This document shows positions 35,930-47,515 of a DNA stretch of 64,000 nt, piece after piece. Below the pieces are notes generated by a model. That model saw only the letters and a list, made by a program, of their open reading frames with translations. It did no database searches and was not told the origin of the DNA. Positions within the stretch are counted from its first letter, which is position 1. Every line of letters starts with the position of its first letter. The DNA is taken from assembly GCA_028023455.1 (NCBI GenBank), contig JAQFVV010012476.1, positions 1,841,820 through 1,905,819 on the forward strand, in the 5' to 3' direction. The position numbers and the translations under genes were made by a program. This stretch comes from Epiperipatus broadwayi (Eukaryota > Onychophora > Udeonychophora > Euonychophora > Peripatidae).

Positions 35930-36285
35930 TGCATTGAGGCAGCTTTCAGCAAAACATTGCCAGAAACATAGTGTTGAATAAAGTTACACAATACATATAA
36001 GTTTATATAATTGATATGATATAATATGTAAATGAGGCACACTATACTCAGAAAGAGACGATAGAAAAAAAATACAAAAAGACTTGGGCAATTGCAAAGA
36101 ATCCACATTCGATTGTGTTCATTGTCTGAAAAATGGAATATCTAATTGCCTTATTTACATATTGTGCCTCATTTACATATTGAGCCTCATTTACATATCA
36201 TATCAATTATATAAGCCTACCTGTACTGCATAACTTTATTCAGCACTATGATTCTGGCAATGTTTTACCAAAAGCTGGCTCAGTG
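35930..36285. mobile_element. Palindromic element, family P4
   Basis: Arms 35935-36050 and 36170-36285 are inverted copies sharing 'aaaacattgccagaa', 'aataaagtta', 'tatataattgatatgatat' and 'gtaaatgaggc', the last repeated inside the right arm. The centre carries 'gacttgggcaattgcaaa', also found in the fragment at 14765-15062. There is no coding sequence. Confidence 0.65.
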
Positions 36286-36704
36286 CAAATAATTAGTTTG
36301 TGTTTATTAATTTATACCTTTTCATCTAATTCGATGGGTGCATTAGAATTACATATTTTCAATAAAAGAGTTAATATTTTAAGATTTATATACTATCAAG
36401 ATAATAAAGCTGATTTTGTTCAAAGACCAAGAATCTTCAATCTATTGTCAAGGCAACCTTTTATTTATTTATTTAAAAAGTGGTCCTATCTTGCATTGTG
36501 ATCTAAGGTGCATATTAGTGTTTTTGATAGGAATAATAATTTTAAATAATAGGTCTATTGGGAGGGGGGGGATGACAGTATATGTGCTTTATCATTTCCT
36601 AGATATAAAGTAAAGACTTAAACACTCAATGGGAGACAATATAAAACATCAAACAACACGGCAAATATTAGTCAAATGCAATGTAAAAGTTATAGAGTCT
36701 AAAG

Positions 36705-36990
36705 TGAAAAAGAAAAGTGAGGGACAAACAAATATTACTGACATTATTGAATAAACAGAAGACCAAAATAATGCTGGACTGGATATCTTAATAGAATAGA
36801 TGCTAAAAGATAGATTCTTCAAGTTTTCAAGTGTATCTCAAAAAACTGTAAAAGACCTGGAAAGAGACCGCGTGTAAGATGGACGAATTATTAAAGCGAT
36901 ATGGAGAACAGAAGTTACAAACCAGAGAATCTGGATTAAAGTAGATTTAGTCATCCTACAATGAAAGTATAGAATATTTAAAAATGATGA
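36705..36990 (+). mobile_element. RTE LINE 3' fragment
   Basis: 'attactgacattattgaa', 'aaaagacctggaaagagacc' and 'gtaagatggacgaatt' followed by a (GAT)n tail (36975-36997) match the last 300 bp of the RTE family. It is heavily mutated, with all frames broken. Confidence 0.75.
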
Positions 36991-37039
36991 TGATGATACA
37001 GCATTTTAAATTATTCAGATTAGCTGATGCATTCTGGTA

Positions 37040-37900
37040 GATTAAATTTAATAAAATTTAATAAGAGAAAATGCCGGGAAGGTAAAACGACAATGCGTAG
37101 ATTAAATTGCAGATAAGTCGCCGCAGTCTCTTATATTTAAAGATCGTTTGTTGTTACGTTTAAGAATGTATACGAATAAATTCAGTTTCGTTATATCCGA
37201 TAATTATTATATCACCGCTAAGCGGAATTACTTTTTTTTTGTTTTACACATTATAAATATTTTAATTACCATTAATTAAAAAATTGTGTGTGTGTGTGTG
37301 CGTGGTTGTTGGAAAGATACGTTGTGGATGGGATCCTCTAATAAAAATTTAGCATTGTATCAATGTATTTATTTATTATATAAAGGAATTCTTTTCCGAT
37401 GTTTACCTCTCCGTTGAACTAATTTGATAAATATTAACTTCGTCACTGGATAAGTCAGAGTTGATGTTCCATCATTTGTCATTCTGTTATCAGCCCAAAT
37501 GTCACCGAGTTATTAATCAGAATAGACCGACTTTAATAGTGATAAAATTTCATAGACAAATGATTAGTAAGTGAACTAAAAAGAGGATTACATTTAACAA
37601 TTAGACTGCCTTTGACAGGCCAGGTTAGAAGTGACCGTAAAAAAGCTCGATAATTCTAACTAATGGAGCGACGGTCTCCAAATTATTATCCGGTGAATTT
37701 CTTCCGTTATAATTACTAGCAACAGGGATGAAAACAGACAGAACCGCTCGATTTATCAGTTCATAATTTATTAGAATATCGCTGGATAATATAAGGAAAA
37801 AATATAAAGACCATGACAATTCCAAGGATTTTTTTATTATTATCAAACGTAAAAACATACCAGTACATGTTGCACTCATGAAGTATATATATTATTATTA
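37040..37900. other. CpG-normal island
   Basis: About 27 CG dinucleotides in 860 bp is close to expectation for the base composition and far above neighbouring segments. An 84-codon - strand frame (37625-37879) has no recognisable domain. Possible unmethylated regulatory DNA or unrecognised exon. Confidence 0.35.
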
Positions 37901-38639
37901 TAATAATGTGTACATACAAAAATACATAGACATATACATAATCCTAAGAAAAGATTTTAATGATATTTAAATTGCTTTTACAATTTTTACCTTTACGACG
38001 TTAATTAAAACCATTCCTGGATTGGTTTCAAATAACAAAAAAAAAAAGAAATTTATTAAAGCGTTTGTAAAATTATGTTTATATGTTACCAGAAAAAATA
38101 TATATACTTTTTATACAGTTCTATGAAGAAATATTTAGACGTATTTTCTTTTCTTTTTTAAAAAACACACACGCGTAAACATATATATATATAAGCTGCA
38201 ATTGACTGTATAAAGATACAAATATACCGCCCAAATACATTTTAAATTAAAAAAATGTGTCTTTGTTTCTACAGCTTCAAATATTCCACCGCAGTGCAGA
38301 GATCAACACTCCTCTACTATTTATTTATCCTATAGATTGTTTTAGATTGTTTTGCTTAATTATAAACAAAATACCATAAATCAACTTGTAGACATTTCAA
38401 CCAGTAGATAGACTAAGTAGTAACTTTTTTAAACGCTCAAATTTATCAGTGGCCATAGATTTGAATCATTAGATACGTGTTTCATAGTTTGAGTTTGCTT
38501 ACATTTACAATCAGTGAATGTCAAATTCCATTTATAAATTTCATGATGGAATCATCATGTATTGCCACGATTCTATTGTTCAGGCTCTAGAAAATCAAAT
38601 CTAGATAGCTTTCATACTGGATCTACAAAAAAAGTTAAA

Positions 38640-38800
38640 AAAACAGGCAGATTATACAGTAGTGCCACTCAGTGCAAGCCAGAGTAATCAATTCTGGCTT
38701 GCACTGAGTAGCACTGCTGTATGGAGAGTTTTGCCTGTTTTAATAACAGTTATAAGCAAGCATAAGAAATGGTGATCCACAGAAAAGTGTTTGAAATAAT
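38640..38800. mobile_element. P3-family fragment with 30-bp stem hairpin
   Basis: 38654-38722 forms a hairpin with 30-bp arms and about three mismatches (ATACAGTAGTGCCACTCAGT on one side, ATACAGCAGTGCTACTCAGT on the other, inverted). It is followed by 'tggagagttttgcctg' and 'gcataagaaatggtgat', both diagnostic of the P3 unit at 20.5 and 25 kb. Confidence 0.6.
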
Positions 38801-38876
38801 CATCAGGTTTCCATTTTTGTTTTTAATTATGAATTCTTGGTTGAACAAGGAGATAATATTTTTTTAAAAATCTTAG

Positions 38877-39200
38877 ATGTTGAAATTAAATCATGACTTA
38901 TTGGCAGGTCCAGTCTACTTTATGCATGTTCTGTGGGATAACTTTGTGATATTTGATGGAGGTATATGTGAAAAGATGGGAAGCTACTGCAAAGGAGTAG
39001 ATTTATTTCTGATGGTAATATTTAACTCAGAATTCAGAAGTTTAGTTGAGGAACTTATTATTCAAACAGGATACAATATTCTTCAGAAATATTCCTCTCC
39101 ACAGAAAAGTAATAAAGATAAAGATATTAACAGGTTAGAATCATTTTTATTTTTGACTCACTCATTAAATAAGAGTACTAGATATTTATTTACAGACTAA
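38877..39200 (+). CDS. Unrecognised 107-codon ORF, possible exon
   Basis: The frame is longer than most in the window and has a balanced, non-repetitive composition with a cysteine pair in ICEKMGSYCKG and an amphipathic EFRSLVEELIIQTGYNIL segment. TTAG immediately precedes the ATG (possible acceptor), and AACAG|GTTAGA near 39132 resembles a splice donor, so an internal exon of about 255 bp is possible. I do not recognise any family and no neighbouring exon is visible. It may equally be a chance frame. Confidence 0.2.
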   Translation: MLKLNHDLLAGPVYFMHVLWDNFVIFDGGICEKMGSYCKGVDLFLMVIFNSEFRSLVEELIIQTGYNILQKYSSPQKSNKDKDINRLESFLFLTHSLNKSTRYLFTD

Positions 39201-39374
39201 TATCGGAATACTTGGTTGACATAGATATGAATCAGCTACTTGAAACAAATATATAATCTTGCCTGGAAGTCACCAACTTTTTAAAAAAATTTTCTAAGCT
39301 CTAGTCAGAATATGAACTCAAGATCATAAGCTTATCAGATGATATTGATATCCATGCCACTGTAATTTCTGTCT

Positions 39375-40190
39375 GTAATTATGTAACATCATCATTTTCA
39401 ACTATTATTAATTCATTTTAGGATGGAACATTTCTTCAATTTTATTTTTGTTTATTTGATCTATAGTCTCTCTTCCCCATATCACTCCAGAAATTTTTTT
39501 TACACATCCACTTCACATGTGATTTTTTTTCTAGACTTTGACAATCTTTTGGGATCTGGTTTTGGGCTTCAACTGTCCATCTAGTATATTCCCTTCTAGA
39601 AACATATCCAGTACATTCCATATCAGCTTTTTAAATTTTCAGTTGTCTTAATGATACCTATTTCTTCTTCCATCAAAATATTTCAATTTCTATCCCATCT
39701 TGTTATTCTCAATCTATATCTCCTCACTGTACAGTCTGAAGTATCAGTATTATTTAAATGTAAAAAAAGTGAATGTAACATTATTCAAAACCTTAATAAA
39801 TTTATAGTCATTTTATTTTAATATTAAAATTAAACTGAGAGACTGCAACCTCTCAAGAGCTTATGACTGTCAACAGCCAATCATATTGTAATCACTGAGA
39901 CAGAGAATTTAACAAGAAAAGGGTGGTTCCACCCTCTTCTTTACTTATCTTTCTATATATCCAAGCCAGTCTAAAGTACTTAGATCTGAAAGCATGAATC
40001 TTAAATATCTTCACACTCAACTCTGTCTCAGTGATTACAATCTGATTGGCTGTTGATAGTCATAAGCACTTGAGGGGTTGCAGTCTCTCAGTTTAATTTC
40101 AATACCGTCTGCGCTTTATAAAATAAATATTTTAATATTAAGTTATTTTTACCAAAAGCACTTCTTTTAAGTGTAATTCTATGATGGATT
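39375..40190 (-). mobile_element. RTE LINE 3' fragment split by a later insertion
   Basis: On the - strand, (GAT)-type tail remnants near 39375-39395 are followed upstream by the C-terminal RTE region ('cacatgtgatttttttt', 'gtccatctagtatattccct', 'ttcttccatca'), continuing after an insert with 'attaagttatttttaccaaa' (40134-40153). That last segment is the counterpart of the GWSAFGRNN-coding part in intact copies. The insert is the palindromic element at 39827-40129. All frames are broken. Confidence 0.7.
39827..40129. mobile_element. Palindromic element inserted in the RTE fragment, 11-bp TSD
   Basis: Arms of about 75 bp ('aaattaaactgagagactg ... gccaatca ... aatcactgagacagag') are inverted at both ends with about 90% identity. 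TTTTAATATTA at 39816-39826 is repeated at 40130-40140, and it interrupts otherwise continuous RTE sequence, so the boundaries are supported twice. The right end extends about 25 bp beyond the inverted repeat ('cgtctgcgctttataaaata'), unusual for a simple TIR element. There is no coding sequence. Confidence 0.75.
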
Positions 40191-40380
40191 CTGTCCATTA
40201 AGTAATCATCAAGATATTTGCAGCTATTATTTTTTGTCTAATTTATGTTTATTAATCTTTATTTTTATCTTCTGGCAATACCCACTGAACACTATTTAGT
40301 CTTTTTAATATTTAACTTTAGTGCTATTTTAGCATTTTCAGAATCTCTAAAGTACTATTTATAAAAATTAGCACAATACC

Positions 40381-40795
<415 letters not shown>

Positions 40796-41441
40796 ACTGC
40801 ATGTTTATCTTGCTATTTATGTTACTGTCTATCTATTCATCTACCATCTATCTGTACATCTATCTCTTTGTGTATTTATCTACCTATATCTATAAATCTA
40901 TGTAACAGTTTATCCATCCATCCATTTATCTCTCTATCTATTTATCTATCCACCTATCTAACTATGTCAATTTATCTATCTAATCTCAATCCACTCATCT
41001 ATCTATCTGAATATATATATAAACTAGAAAATAATTTTTACATATGTATATGCATAATTTACAAACTAAACCATTATGCATAAATTATGGTTTAGTAATC
41101 TTATGTATATATATAATTAAATACATATAATTACACTTACAGCAATTGAAATAACAAAGATGGACTATGGATTGCAATTTAGCTTTGTCATTTCCAGTGT
41201 TCAAACTTTTTATGAATTCCTGAGAAAGCAAGTCATTTGATTATTTTATCACATGTGGAAGTACGTATTATTGTGAATTTACATTCTAGATAAAATAATA
41301 TCTTTAAATAGATAGATAAGAGATAAAGACTTTTCAGTATCTCTCCAAAATATGATAAAAAAAAGTGGAGCAAATATCACAGAAACTTACATGAGCATTT
41401 AATGAAGAGTAACAAGATACTTAGAGACAACATTGATGTCT

Positions 41442-41709
41442 AATATTTATCTAGTGTAATTTTCATAAACTGTAGTAATTGGCTATCTACATGTAATAAA
41501 CAATGACAAATATATGTGTAAGAAATTGTCTGGAACAACTTATAAATGCTGGAACAGCATGAAATATGCATCTTAGGGATCATGCATATTTTTTTGCATG
41601 TCTTTGGTCATATGTTTATTATTACACTCCTCCACAAAGTGTTAAAAGTGGATAGAAACCAGTGGCTCTATCTTGCATAAAAATGTAATAAAAATTACAG
41701 AAATATTCT
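41442..41709. mobile_element. P2-family palindromic element, copy 1
   Basis: It shares the ends 'aatatttNtctagtgtaattttc' with copy 2 at 52872-53260. The right half (41545-41709) matches the right arm of copy 2 ('gtctttggtcatatgttt', 'gtgttaaaagtggatagaa'). The left arm is shortened. The centre reads ATGCTGGAACAGCAT followed by GAAA (41565-41569), a perfect stem II with GAAA like that in P1, but the preceding motif is CTTATAA rather than CTGATGA. Confidence 0.6.
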
Positions 41710-43554
41710 TCACTAAATGGATAAGCTCTAATCTAATGAATGACTAATAAAAAATTAACATTGATCTCTATCGGAGTTGGTTATAGCCAGATGCATGAAA
41801 GTATTCTGACTATGGTTGAGAAATGTTTCAATTTCTCATATAAGAAAACTCTGTTCCATTCTAATTTTGACCTCAAGTTTGTGGTTATGGCAGAATAGTA
41901 CACTAGCAGCTATATTAAATTAAGTGTGTGCATTTTTTTTGTTTGTGTGTTTATATACTAAAGCATGTAGAAATTAATATTTGCTTATATAGATATGCAA
42001 ATGTATTTTTAACTCATTTAGTCAAAATGTACTAAATAGATTTCTTCTTAGTCAGCTTAACTCATCAATAAAATATCATCAAAGAACCTGTAGATATTTC
42101 ATCTATGAAATACAACACTAACGCTTTTACTCTACTACTGCAGCTATAGATTAGATGTCCTTATATGTGATTCATGGCCTTTTATAACAATTGTTAAATC
42201 CATTTCTGAAGTTCGCTTATCCTGCACCTGTGAATGCAACTCCAATTATTCCAAACTCTTTTCTCATTTTTCTCTCAGTTACTACAACTTTCCTAAATCA
42301 GTTTCTTTTTCCAACATCTCCTTTCTATTCAAGATTTTGCAATTCTTCAGAAATTGCTTCCATTATTGTTCTTTCAAAGAAATATGCCCGAGACATCATA
42401 TTTCTTAAATTTCTTTTAGTACTGCATTTATACCTTCAAAATTCAATGCTACCACTCATGTATTTTAAGTTCTCTGATACTTGGTGGATTGAGTTTGTAG
42501 ACAAAAAGATGTTATAAGTAAGCAAGAATAATTGATCAACTAATATGGTAGTTTGCAGTTGTTTGCCCACTTCTAAACCGATTTTTTTTTTAGCGTTTGC
42601 TCAAGATCTATATTTCTAATAAAGATATATTTTGATAATTTTTCAAGGAGCTGAGCATTTGTAAGCAAGTTTAAAACTTTTCTGGTAGATGGCATCATAC
42701 TCAATCTAGTCAGCTATCCAATTATCTGTTGATAAGTGAATATTTACCTAATCTGAAGCAATAAATCATCATCTAACATTTTGATTAGCTGATATGTATA
42801 GTGTTCTCTTTCATTTCTTTTTTATTAAAGAATTCTGGAAAAGTTTTTATCATATAGTGGATATACTTAAATTCATGTACATATCATTCCTATCCTGGGT
42901 TCAAAATCCTATTTAATTAAAACTTAGTTTTCTTTTCAGGTTTTAAACAGACCTGTTTTTTTTTTTTTTTTATGGTAGCTGGAGTAACCAATCTTGCTTT
43001 TTGTGTAGTACTGGTCAATAAATGGATATCCTGTTATTATTGTTTAAAGAATAAAACAAATATGGTAAACTGCATAATTCCTCATCACCTTGTAATTGTT
43101 TGTAATTTCTTCCTCTTTGACTGTTAGGCTATCAGAGAGACCTTTGCCCTGCAGTGAACTATTTAGAGACTGTTTTTATTTATTTTTAAATCTCTAACAA
43201 TTTAGTACATTTGTCAAACTTGGATTTCAAATTTGAGTTGGATAAAAGTTGAATATTTTTTTAACCTCAAGCAAACCTAAAATTTTTCTTTCATGTAGCC
43301 AGCTCATAGCCAGCCTGCCATTCAATTTTGGTTCATTAAATGAGAAAGAGCTATAGTTTGAGGGTAAAACAATAAACAAAAATCGTAAATCCACACATGA
43401 TTCTATAACCATAAATAGTGTTTTGTCTTCTTTTCTCAGAAACACTGGAAAAGCCTTTGCCCATAAAGATGTTTGTTGGTGCGATGAGCAAAAGAAAGAC
43501 TATGGATTTAAAAAATCTGATTTAAGGGGGCTTATTTAAAAATTATTTCACGTT
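41710..43554. other. AT-rich DNA; no supported gene
   Basis: A 108-codon + frame (42191-42517) is hydrophobic, with the low-complexity look of a reverse-strand shadow, and the opposite strand has several stops. A weak B-box-like 'CTGGGTTCAAAATCC' lies near 42896, perhaps a SINE scrap. Confidence 0.4.
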
Positions 43555-43800
43555 ATTTATAAAAGACCTCGAAAAAGACCAAATGTGAGATGGATCAATT
43601 AAATAAAAAAGATAGCTAGTATGGTATGGATCAGAAAAATTGGATTAAAGGAACTTAGTTAAATGTTATTTTATCTTTCCTGCAAAAGACCTAGAAAGAA
43701 ACGCATGTGAAATAGATAAATTAAGATAGGTGTGGTGAAAAGATATTCATCTTTCAGTGAATCAATAATGGTTAAAAATAATATTGATGATGATGACGAT
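43555..43800 (+). mobile_element. RTE LINE 3' fragment, partly duplicated
   Basis: 'aaaagacctcgaaaaagacc', 'aatgtgagatggatcaatta' and a (GAT)n tail near 43785 match the RTE 3' end. The 'aaaagacctagaaagaaacg' part occurs a second time near 43687, so a local duplication happened within the remnant. Confidence 0.7.
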
Positions 43801-43899
43801 TATTTTATTTACATTTATATAGAAAAGCTATTTCAGCTAATTCATTATATACTTTTTTTTACTAAAGTTAATTTTAAAATAAGTTATTTTAATTTACTA

Positions 43900-44160
43900 T
43901 TTCATTCTTTTTCTCGTTATTTTCATATTTGCGGCTTCTTATTAGATCGATTTGGTTATTAACAGCATCCCGGCCTACGATCGTGCGTGATAACAAGGCA
44001 AAGGTCTTATCAACTGTTTGTTCTATTAAACTTCTCAAATTTTCTTTTCTATTCCCATCTGGACTTTCCTTTTTCTATTTGTACCATTATAAAGCTCATT
44101 ATTTGAACGCTATCTTTATCTGTCTCTGCTTCACGAGGTAGTACTCAAAACGATCGGAAC
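43900..44160. other. CpG-containing unique segment
   Basis: About ten CG dinucleotides, including TACGATCGTGCGTG near 43976, in otherwise CG-poor DNA. Short frames (43929-44141, 44145-44375 on the other strand) have no recognisable domain. Confidence 0.3.
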
Positions 44161-44386
44161 ATTAGTTTACCATCGCAGAAAATGGCTTTATTGGAAGGCA
44201 GATAATGAAAAAAATAAAATACGGAGGGATTTAATGATCTAAACTCGATGTAACTAAAATCAGTTAACAAAATATTATTAAGATTAAAATCAAACAGCAT
44301 TGCAAAATTGAAATATATCCCAATGCTGCTATATATAATATGTATGTGTGTGCCATTAAAAAAACAACAAAACAAAAAAAAAACTT

Positions 44387-44480
44387 GTCAAGCGTTGTTA
44401 GCCGAGAGGTCAGCGCAGTTGCCTTGCAAGCAAGTAATTGGTTGCAGACGGTTGTGGGTTCGCCTCGGGAAAAAAAAAAA
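44387..44480 (+). mobile_element. tRNA-Ser-like SINE, copy 1
   Basis: Starts GTCAAGCGTTGTTAGCCGAG. The A box TAGCCGAGAGGTCAGCGC is followed by an anticodon-like arm, a long variable arm and the B box GGGTTCGCCTC, then a 10-11 A tail. The class-II layout resembles tRNA-Ser or tRNA-Leu. Two further copies are at 48872-48972 and 57639-57744. The target duplication is hidden in A-rich flanks. Confidence 0.75.
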
Positions 44481-44878
44481 CAATAAAACTCTTTATCAAA
44501 TATCAACTGTGAGCTATAACAATAATTAATTAACGGTTGGTGAAAAACTATAATGGGGGGGGGGGCGTTTCCCTTATTACATACACTATTCTATGTAAAT
44601 TCCTTAATGAAATAGCAACAGGGGACTTATAGGACGATCAACTATTAGCTAATAAAAAAATTATTGGGGAGGGGGCCTTCTTTTATTACACAGATATAAT
44701 GAATATATTAACATTTTTTCCCTATTATTCCAGCATCATACCGATAATCTGGGATTCAAATCTAGGTAAAAATTAGAACTTACTTGGATCTATTAAGCAT
44801 TCGTAAGACTTTTTAAAATATCTGGAAAAATTAGCAGTTTAATTAATTATCAATCACTAAATGAGTATCTAATTAGTT

Positions 44879-45278
44879 TTAGTTGTAGAGTATCAATATA
44901 AAATAAAGTGGATAAATTATATAAAAGACACAATAGTGGCAAAAACATGTTGTGATCATCAGTATATCCCAAGATACATTACGTGCCACAAATATTATAC
45001 CATAATTTACATTTAATTTGTTTGTTTTCCTGAGAATGTTTAAAAGTGTTATTATATACGCGTGTGTTTGCGTTTGTAATCTTATAAGTTTTAGTTGAAG
45101 AATAACAATTTAAAGTAAAATGGGTCAATCACATAAAGAGCATAGTACTGGCAATAACATGTTGTGGCTAACAATATAAGCCACATGATATATTATATAT
45201 TATGTGCCACAGGTATTATTCCATAGTTAACATTTAATCTTACTCTGTGTCTGATAGTAGAATGGCTACAGCTGTTAT

Positions 45279-45290
<12 letters not shown>
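44879..45290. repeat. Diverged ~212-bp tandem duplication
   Basis: 'agttgtagagtatcaatata ... gtggcaaaaacatgttgtg ... acgtgccacaaatattat ... acatttaat' is repeated about 212 bp downstream with roughly 75-80% identity. Confidence 0.6.
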
Positions 45291-45309
<19 letters not shown>

Positions 45310-45454
45310 TTGTAGTAGCAATAGCAGTAATAAAAGTAATAATAGTAATAATCTTTCCATATCTGGTTATTAGGTTTCTTGTTTTTATACAGTTATTTAA
45401 AATTCGAGTTAAGAAAGAGATCCTCATACAGAATATATTTTTTGCATATAAATA

Positions 45455-46650
45455 CACTGGATTTCCATCAAGCAAGAGAACAAGCTGGATTTAAAAGTGG
45501 TTTTAGTACAGTAGATCATATCCAGGTATTGAGAGAAGTTATAGAAAGGACAAATGAATATGAGTTGCCATTATGCGTAGGATTTGTAGATTATGAAAAG
45601 ACATTTGATTCTATAAACATTTCTTCAGTGATTAAAGCATTGGATCATCAAAGTATAGATCCAGGATATTGTCATATTTTGAAGAATATTTATAAAAATG
45701 CAACAGCAACAATTAGATTACATAATGATACTGGGAAAGTCAACATTGAGAAAGGTGTAAGACAAGGTGATTCCATATCTCCAAAACTTTTTACAGCAGT
45801 GCTGCAAGAAGTAATTTGTGGATTAAAATGGGAAGCTAAAGGAGTGAAAGTAAATGGAGATTATTTAAGTCTTTAGATTTTGCAGATGATGTAGTTGTTT
45901 TTGAAAATAATGCTTTAGAGTTACAGGAAATGTTATATGAGTTATCAGATGAAAGTAGGAAAGTAGGATTAAAGATAAATGTTAAAAAGACTAAAGTAAT
46001 GTTTAATAGATTTTCTCAAAATATGAAGCTGAAGATTGATTATGATGAGTTAGAAGAAGTTAACAGTTACAAATACCTTGGGCATATTATTAATACAAAT
46101 GGAAACATAATGGATAAAATTTATCATAGAATTAAACTTGGTTGAAGTGCTTTTGGTACAAATAACTTGATACTGAAAGAAAATATGCCTATAATGTTTG
46201 AAAAGGAAGGTTTTTAATAAATGTGTTTTGCCAGTTCTTACTTATGAATCTGAGACTTGGACACCTAATACAAGAGCAATACAGAAACTTCAGACCACTC
46301 AAAGAAGTATGGAGAGACGCATGTTGGGAATAACAAGAAGAGATTAAAAATGCATTGTATGGCTAAGAGAACAAACAGGTGTTACTGACCTCATTGAAAA
46401 AATTAAAAGACTGAAGTGGAGTTGGAGTGGACATATTGTTAGAAGAGGTGATAATAGATGAGCAGTTGAAATTTTAAACTGGATTCCAAGAGATTATAAA
46501 AGACACAGGAAGAGACCACATGTGAAATGGATGGATTAAATAAGAAAATGTGCATGGGGGATGTGGAGAAGAGAAGCTAAAGATAGGAAAAGATGGATTG
46601 AACTTGGAAAGACCTTCATCCTGCAGTGGATTGATAAAGGTTGATGATTA
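45455..46650 (+). pseudogene. RTE LINE 3' half, reverse transcriptase pseudogene
   Basis: Begins abruptly with LDFHQAREQAGFKSGFST and runs through FVDYEKTFDS, RQGDSISPKLF (canonical Gly kept) and, after a one-base deletion near 45868, LDFADDVVVF. Further stops follow (TGG to TGA near 46144, and others), ending in the 'agagaccttcatcctgcagt'-type terminus and a GATGATTATGATGA tail. It is about 88% identical to the copy at 27.9-30.5 kb, truncated in the reverse transcriptase domain before motif 2, and inactive. Confidence 0.9.
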
Positions 46651-47339
46651 TGATGACCAATAATACAATTTATTTTAAAACATATACATTAAGATAACAA
46701 AAATAATTCACACAAAAATAGAATAATGTAGATGTTACTAAAATACTAATGTTTTTTTCTAAATTAGTACAATAATAAATTAAAAGAGAAAGAGAGCACA
46801 TTTGCATACATACACACTCTAATCTACGTGAAGACTGATATGAACACTAGACCTACTTTATCTGCTGTCTCAATTTAACAATAAATACAAACATAAAAAG
46901 TTTATAAATTAATAAGAAAGTTGTAAGATTTATGCGCATTTATTATTTATCTATATATCGCAGCAGTCATCTTGTAGTTTTACAACTACTCTTTCTACAC
47001 TCTTTCTAAACTCACTCACAAGTCTCATAAATTCACTCTCAAGTCTCAGATGTTGAATCATGTTTAAATTTCCAATCATGTCTTAAATACAGAATTTTTT
47101 CAAAATATTACGATATTAAAATCAACTGTTCAACAAAAAATTTTAACATGTCAGTATTCGTTCTTAAAATTCACTTTATAAAATGTATTGTCACAGATAT
47201 TAAATTACAATAGAAGATTACACAATTGTAGCAGAGCATACTAACGTTACAATTTCTGCCTCTCCCTAAAATATTTCAAAGATGTGCAGTGTTGAATAAT
47301 AAACTCACTAAAAATATGTTACGAAACTTGCATTCTTAG
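46651..47339. other. AT-rich DNA, no gene seen
   Basis: Includes a short alternation near 46979-47050 of 'cactctttctaaactcactc' and 'aagtctca' words. No coding signal is seen. Confidence 0.4.
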
Positions 47340-47515
47340 CTAAGAAATTGTAAAAGACTCAGAAGGAGACCACATGTGAGATGGATGAATAAAATAAGAA
47401 AGTTGCATGGGATGATGTAGAGAAGAGAAGCTAAAGATAGGAGAATATGGATTAAACTTGGAGAGACCTTCATCCTGCAGTGAATTGATAATGGTTGATG
47501 GTGATGATGACCACT
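47340..47515 (+). mobile_element. RTE LINE 3' terminal fragment
   Basis: The last 170 bp of the RTE family ('gtaaaagactcagaaggaga', 'cacatgtgagatggatgaat', 'agagaccttcatcctgcagt') with tail GATGGTGATGATGA. It is severely 5'-truncated. Confidence 0.85.

Noticed and set aside
42191-42517. 108-codon + frame, and a faint - strand reading containing MEAISEELQNLE
   Set aside because: The + product is hydrophobic and low-complexity. The - strand reading has three or more stops and no family I can name.
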